Shown here: positions 61,455 through 64,000 of the stretch, in pieces
How positions within the stretch are numbered: the stretch's first letter is position 1
Layout of the letters: each line of letters starts with the position of its first letter
From: Auanema rhodensis
Taxonomy: Eukaryota; Nematoda; Chromadorea; Rhabditida; Rhabditidae
Assembly: GCA_964057225.1 (NCBI GenBank)
Contig: OZ059899.1
Location: forward strand, 6,758,001 to 6,822,000
Direction: 5' to 3'
DNA length: 64,000 nucleotides
Program-made: the position numbers and the translations under genes
The notes under the pieces: model-generated
Databases searched by the model: none
Seen by the model: only the letters and a program-made list of their open reading frames with translations
Told to the model about the DNA's origin: nothing

Positions 61455-64000
61455 TTGTGCGACTTGGCCTCGTAATGGCAATACGACTTACTCTTTTCTA
61501 CTACAACAAAGATACAAACGCCATTCTAAAAAAAGGAACATAAATCAAATAATTATGTTAAAGAAGGACAAAATAGAAGATATAAAAAACAAAAACGGTA
61601 ATAAGAACAGATAATTATATGATATTACAAAATTTTTAAATAATTGCATGTTTCTAGCTGAATCACTTATTTCATATAAGCGATTAACAACTGCGAACTA
61701 GAAGTATCTGGTTGTATTTCTCAAGAAAAAATATGAAACGAAAAATACAGCATTGAATATACAAAGATATTCACGAGAAAAATCATACGACTACTACATC
61801 CACGTGTCTTTCGATTAAATTGGCACAAATTAATAGTATAAACAGAAGATAGTTAGTTTTTGAAGCGCAAATTCGCAAAAAAAAATGTTTTTGTGACCTT
61901 ACAAAAGCGGAGTGAATGTGTTCACTATTGTATGTAATGCGCATCTTTTGGAAACGAGACAGAATGGAAGTAAAATATTACGTTGGGTTCTGTGCCGTTT
62001 CTACTGCAGGAATCACATGCTTTCAAGTGCACCTTATAATTTCATGACTACACAATCCGAGGAGAAGGAAGGAAACTTGGTTGATACGAGCTCTTACAAC
62101 TAAAAAAAGGACACAAGAGAAAGCCTAAGGCAAAGGTCTTGCATTGAATTGAATAAGAAAGAAATATCCCAGCTATACGTATTCACAACGTATGCAAAGA
62201 AATCAATAATAAATTACAAAGAAAATAGTCGCAAAGAAACATCAAGGAAAATTATTGCGCGAAAGTATATATACAGACTAATGAATAGAAAAATAATTAG
62301 GAGCAATATCTCAAGTAACGAGAAGACTTAACGCCATGGTTTAAAGGAAATCGATGGAAACTCCTATCATTAAAACGGGAAGAAAAGCAGCACAAGGAAG
62401 AGTTGACATATGAACATGAAGGGTTGTGTTTTGTCGTTATCGCCTTCAGACTAGGACAATTTAGTTGCAAATATGAAAAAAATAATATTGAATGTAATAC
62501 AAAGAGGGAAGAAATGAAATGCAGTTTTCGATCAATCCTTCTTACATTCAATAAATAGTTCATAAATACTGTCTATTTTGCTATAGAATTTGTAAGAGCA
62601 AAAATAACAAACTTACACAAAGTTGTAGCGAGTTAGTGAACGTTGAACATTTAAAACAGCGCAAGTTCCAAAGTAAAGCTGAGAAATAAGAGATTAAGGG
62701 AAATAGGTGAGTAGGAAATTGTAAGAGTATTTGTAAAGGTAATCGAGCGAAAAAGCAAATAGAAACAATCAATGTTCGGCTTTCATATATGAAAAGCATT
62801 GATGATAAACTTTTTGCGCTTCAAAACATTATAAGGTCATCGTATTTTTTGATCATTTATTAGAATACATGCAGTGCAACAAGTCTAGCAATAGAGTGAG
62901 TAGGCACAAAACGTCGAAATCAATTAGAGAACTCAATTATATGGCATCGCAATAAATTCAGTAAAGAATAGAGAGTCGGCAACAGACTCACTAGGTGACT
63001 GACGGTTCAGTAGGGCAAATTTGATATTCGTGGAAAGAATGACTCCATATGGTGAAATGGATCGAAAGAAGAGCCACAAACGTGGGTAATACGCTTTGAA
63101 CTCAGAAGCATTAAACAACACGTTTAGAATACGAATTGAACGAGCCGTGTTGTCTAGAATCCAGCAAACATAATATGAACGACTGACTACAATGAAAAAC
63201 AACAATATCTATAATCAAAAGAAAGCAAACCAGTCTTAACACGTGGGCGATTTGAATAAACAGCGCGTCTAATAATAATACAGTAAAAAATAGTTTGAGA
63301 TCAAGCTGAATTTTATAATAATTTATAACAGCTGTAGAAGAGTAACAATATAATTATGAATACTTGATTTAAAAGAACCAATTGAAGCAAAACAAGAAAG
63401 AAAGCCAAAGAACTTCGATAAAACTTGGTTAACATTTCTTCTCATTGTGGATCTAAACGGTAGGGGAGATGAATGCTGTACGACCTGACTATACCCCCAG
63501 GCGAGCGTCCATTTCATTCATTCGCGTTTGGTGGGCGGGCGTTCACTTTAGCATTAGAGCAGTATATTACTGAGAAAGAAGAATAACGTGAAGTCAAATT
63601 AGCAGCTGTTGATCTTCTTTAGTCCTTTGTGATTTTGTTTAAACTTTTAGATTCTCTAAGATTATTCGTAAACATATATATTGGGAGAGGGTAAAATTGA
63701 CGGCTGATTTCTCTATAATCACATTAAATATTTGTTGTAAATAAATGCTTGTTTAATCCAAAAAATTATCAATATTCATAAGATTTCTATATTACTACTA
63801 ACATTTGAAAACGAATAAAGTATGTAATGTACTCCGAACTGCAACCGACCGCATCTACTCATTTTACTTGACAAAATGAGCAGGCTTTGACGTGCCTTGA
63901 CGTGCTTTCATCAGAGTTAGACTGATGTCGTTTTCTCATATATTGCTAATATATGGGTAACATTTGTGAAAGAACGAGACATTCATATCAAGTAAATAGC
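61455..64000. other. Upstream of beta-arrestin, no further gene recognised
   Basis: About 2.5 kb to the window end. A 5' noncoding exon of arrestin may lie at about 61455-61530, where a TTGTTGTAG acceptor is visible. The remainder shows only short unconnected frames. The last 170 bases contain a direct near-duplicate, TTGACGTGC(C/T)TT, at about 63890-63908. Confidence 0.45.

Overview
This is AT-rich nuclear DNA from an invertebrate animal. The genes are split by many very short GT-AG introns, mostly about 40-50 nt where I traced them, and the protein set is animal: Hippo-pathway Salvador, beta-arrestin, a peptide-type GPCR, neuronal calcium sensor 1, exostosin, exportin-5, AP-3 mu, QSOX and CHID1. 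Many start codons sit 0-25 nt after a U-rich ...AG acceptor, as in animals that add a spliced leader to their mRNAs. I cannot name the species. Tiny introns, probable trans-splicing, exportin-5 (absent from C. elegans) and signalling genes fit a compact spiralian such as an orthonectid or another small-genome worm better than a nematode; this is inference.

Layout. Bases 1-5146 hold two minus-strand genes: cyclin B3, which runs off the left edge, and quiescin sulfhydryl oxidase. Bases 5147-10328 show no gene. Salvador (10329-12012, +) meets an unrecognised single-pass membrane protein gene (12421 to about 14100, -) tail to tail. Around 19.1-19.6 kb there are weak exons of a possible secreted protein. 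A seven-transmembrane receptor (20196-22906, -) carries an unrelated coiled-coil gene (20504-21160, +) entirely inside its last intron. Bases 22.9-32.4 kb are a desert with TA microsatellites.

Bases 32.4-49.6 kb are the gene-dense core: ZFAND1 (-), a two-pass Cys-rich membrane protein (-), exportin-5 (+), EXT1-like glycosyltransferase (+), NDUFA2 (-), AP-3 mu (+), mitochondrial ribosomal protein S18B (+), CHID1 (+) and NCS-1 (-). AP-3 mu, MRPS18B and CHID1 follow each other on one strand with gaps of only 181-281 bp, a spacing compatible with an operon. Bases 49.6-59.5 kb are a second desert, beta-arrestin occupies 59526-61454 (-), and the rest shows no gene.

Functionally the genes are mixed housekeeping (cell cycle, miRNA precursor export, vesicle coats, respiratory complex I, mitoribosome, disulfide formation, heparan sulfate synthesis) plus a signalling set (GPCR, arrestin, NCS-1, Salvador). 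I saw no mobile element with coding capacity, no CRISPR array, no rRNA and no convincing tRNA. Exon coordinates were derived by hand from reading frame, splice signals and remembered family sequence, so individual junctions can be off, and spans include introns.
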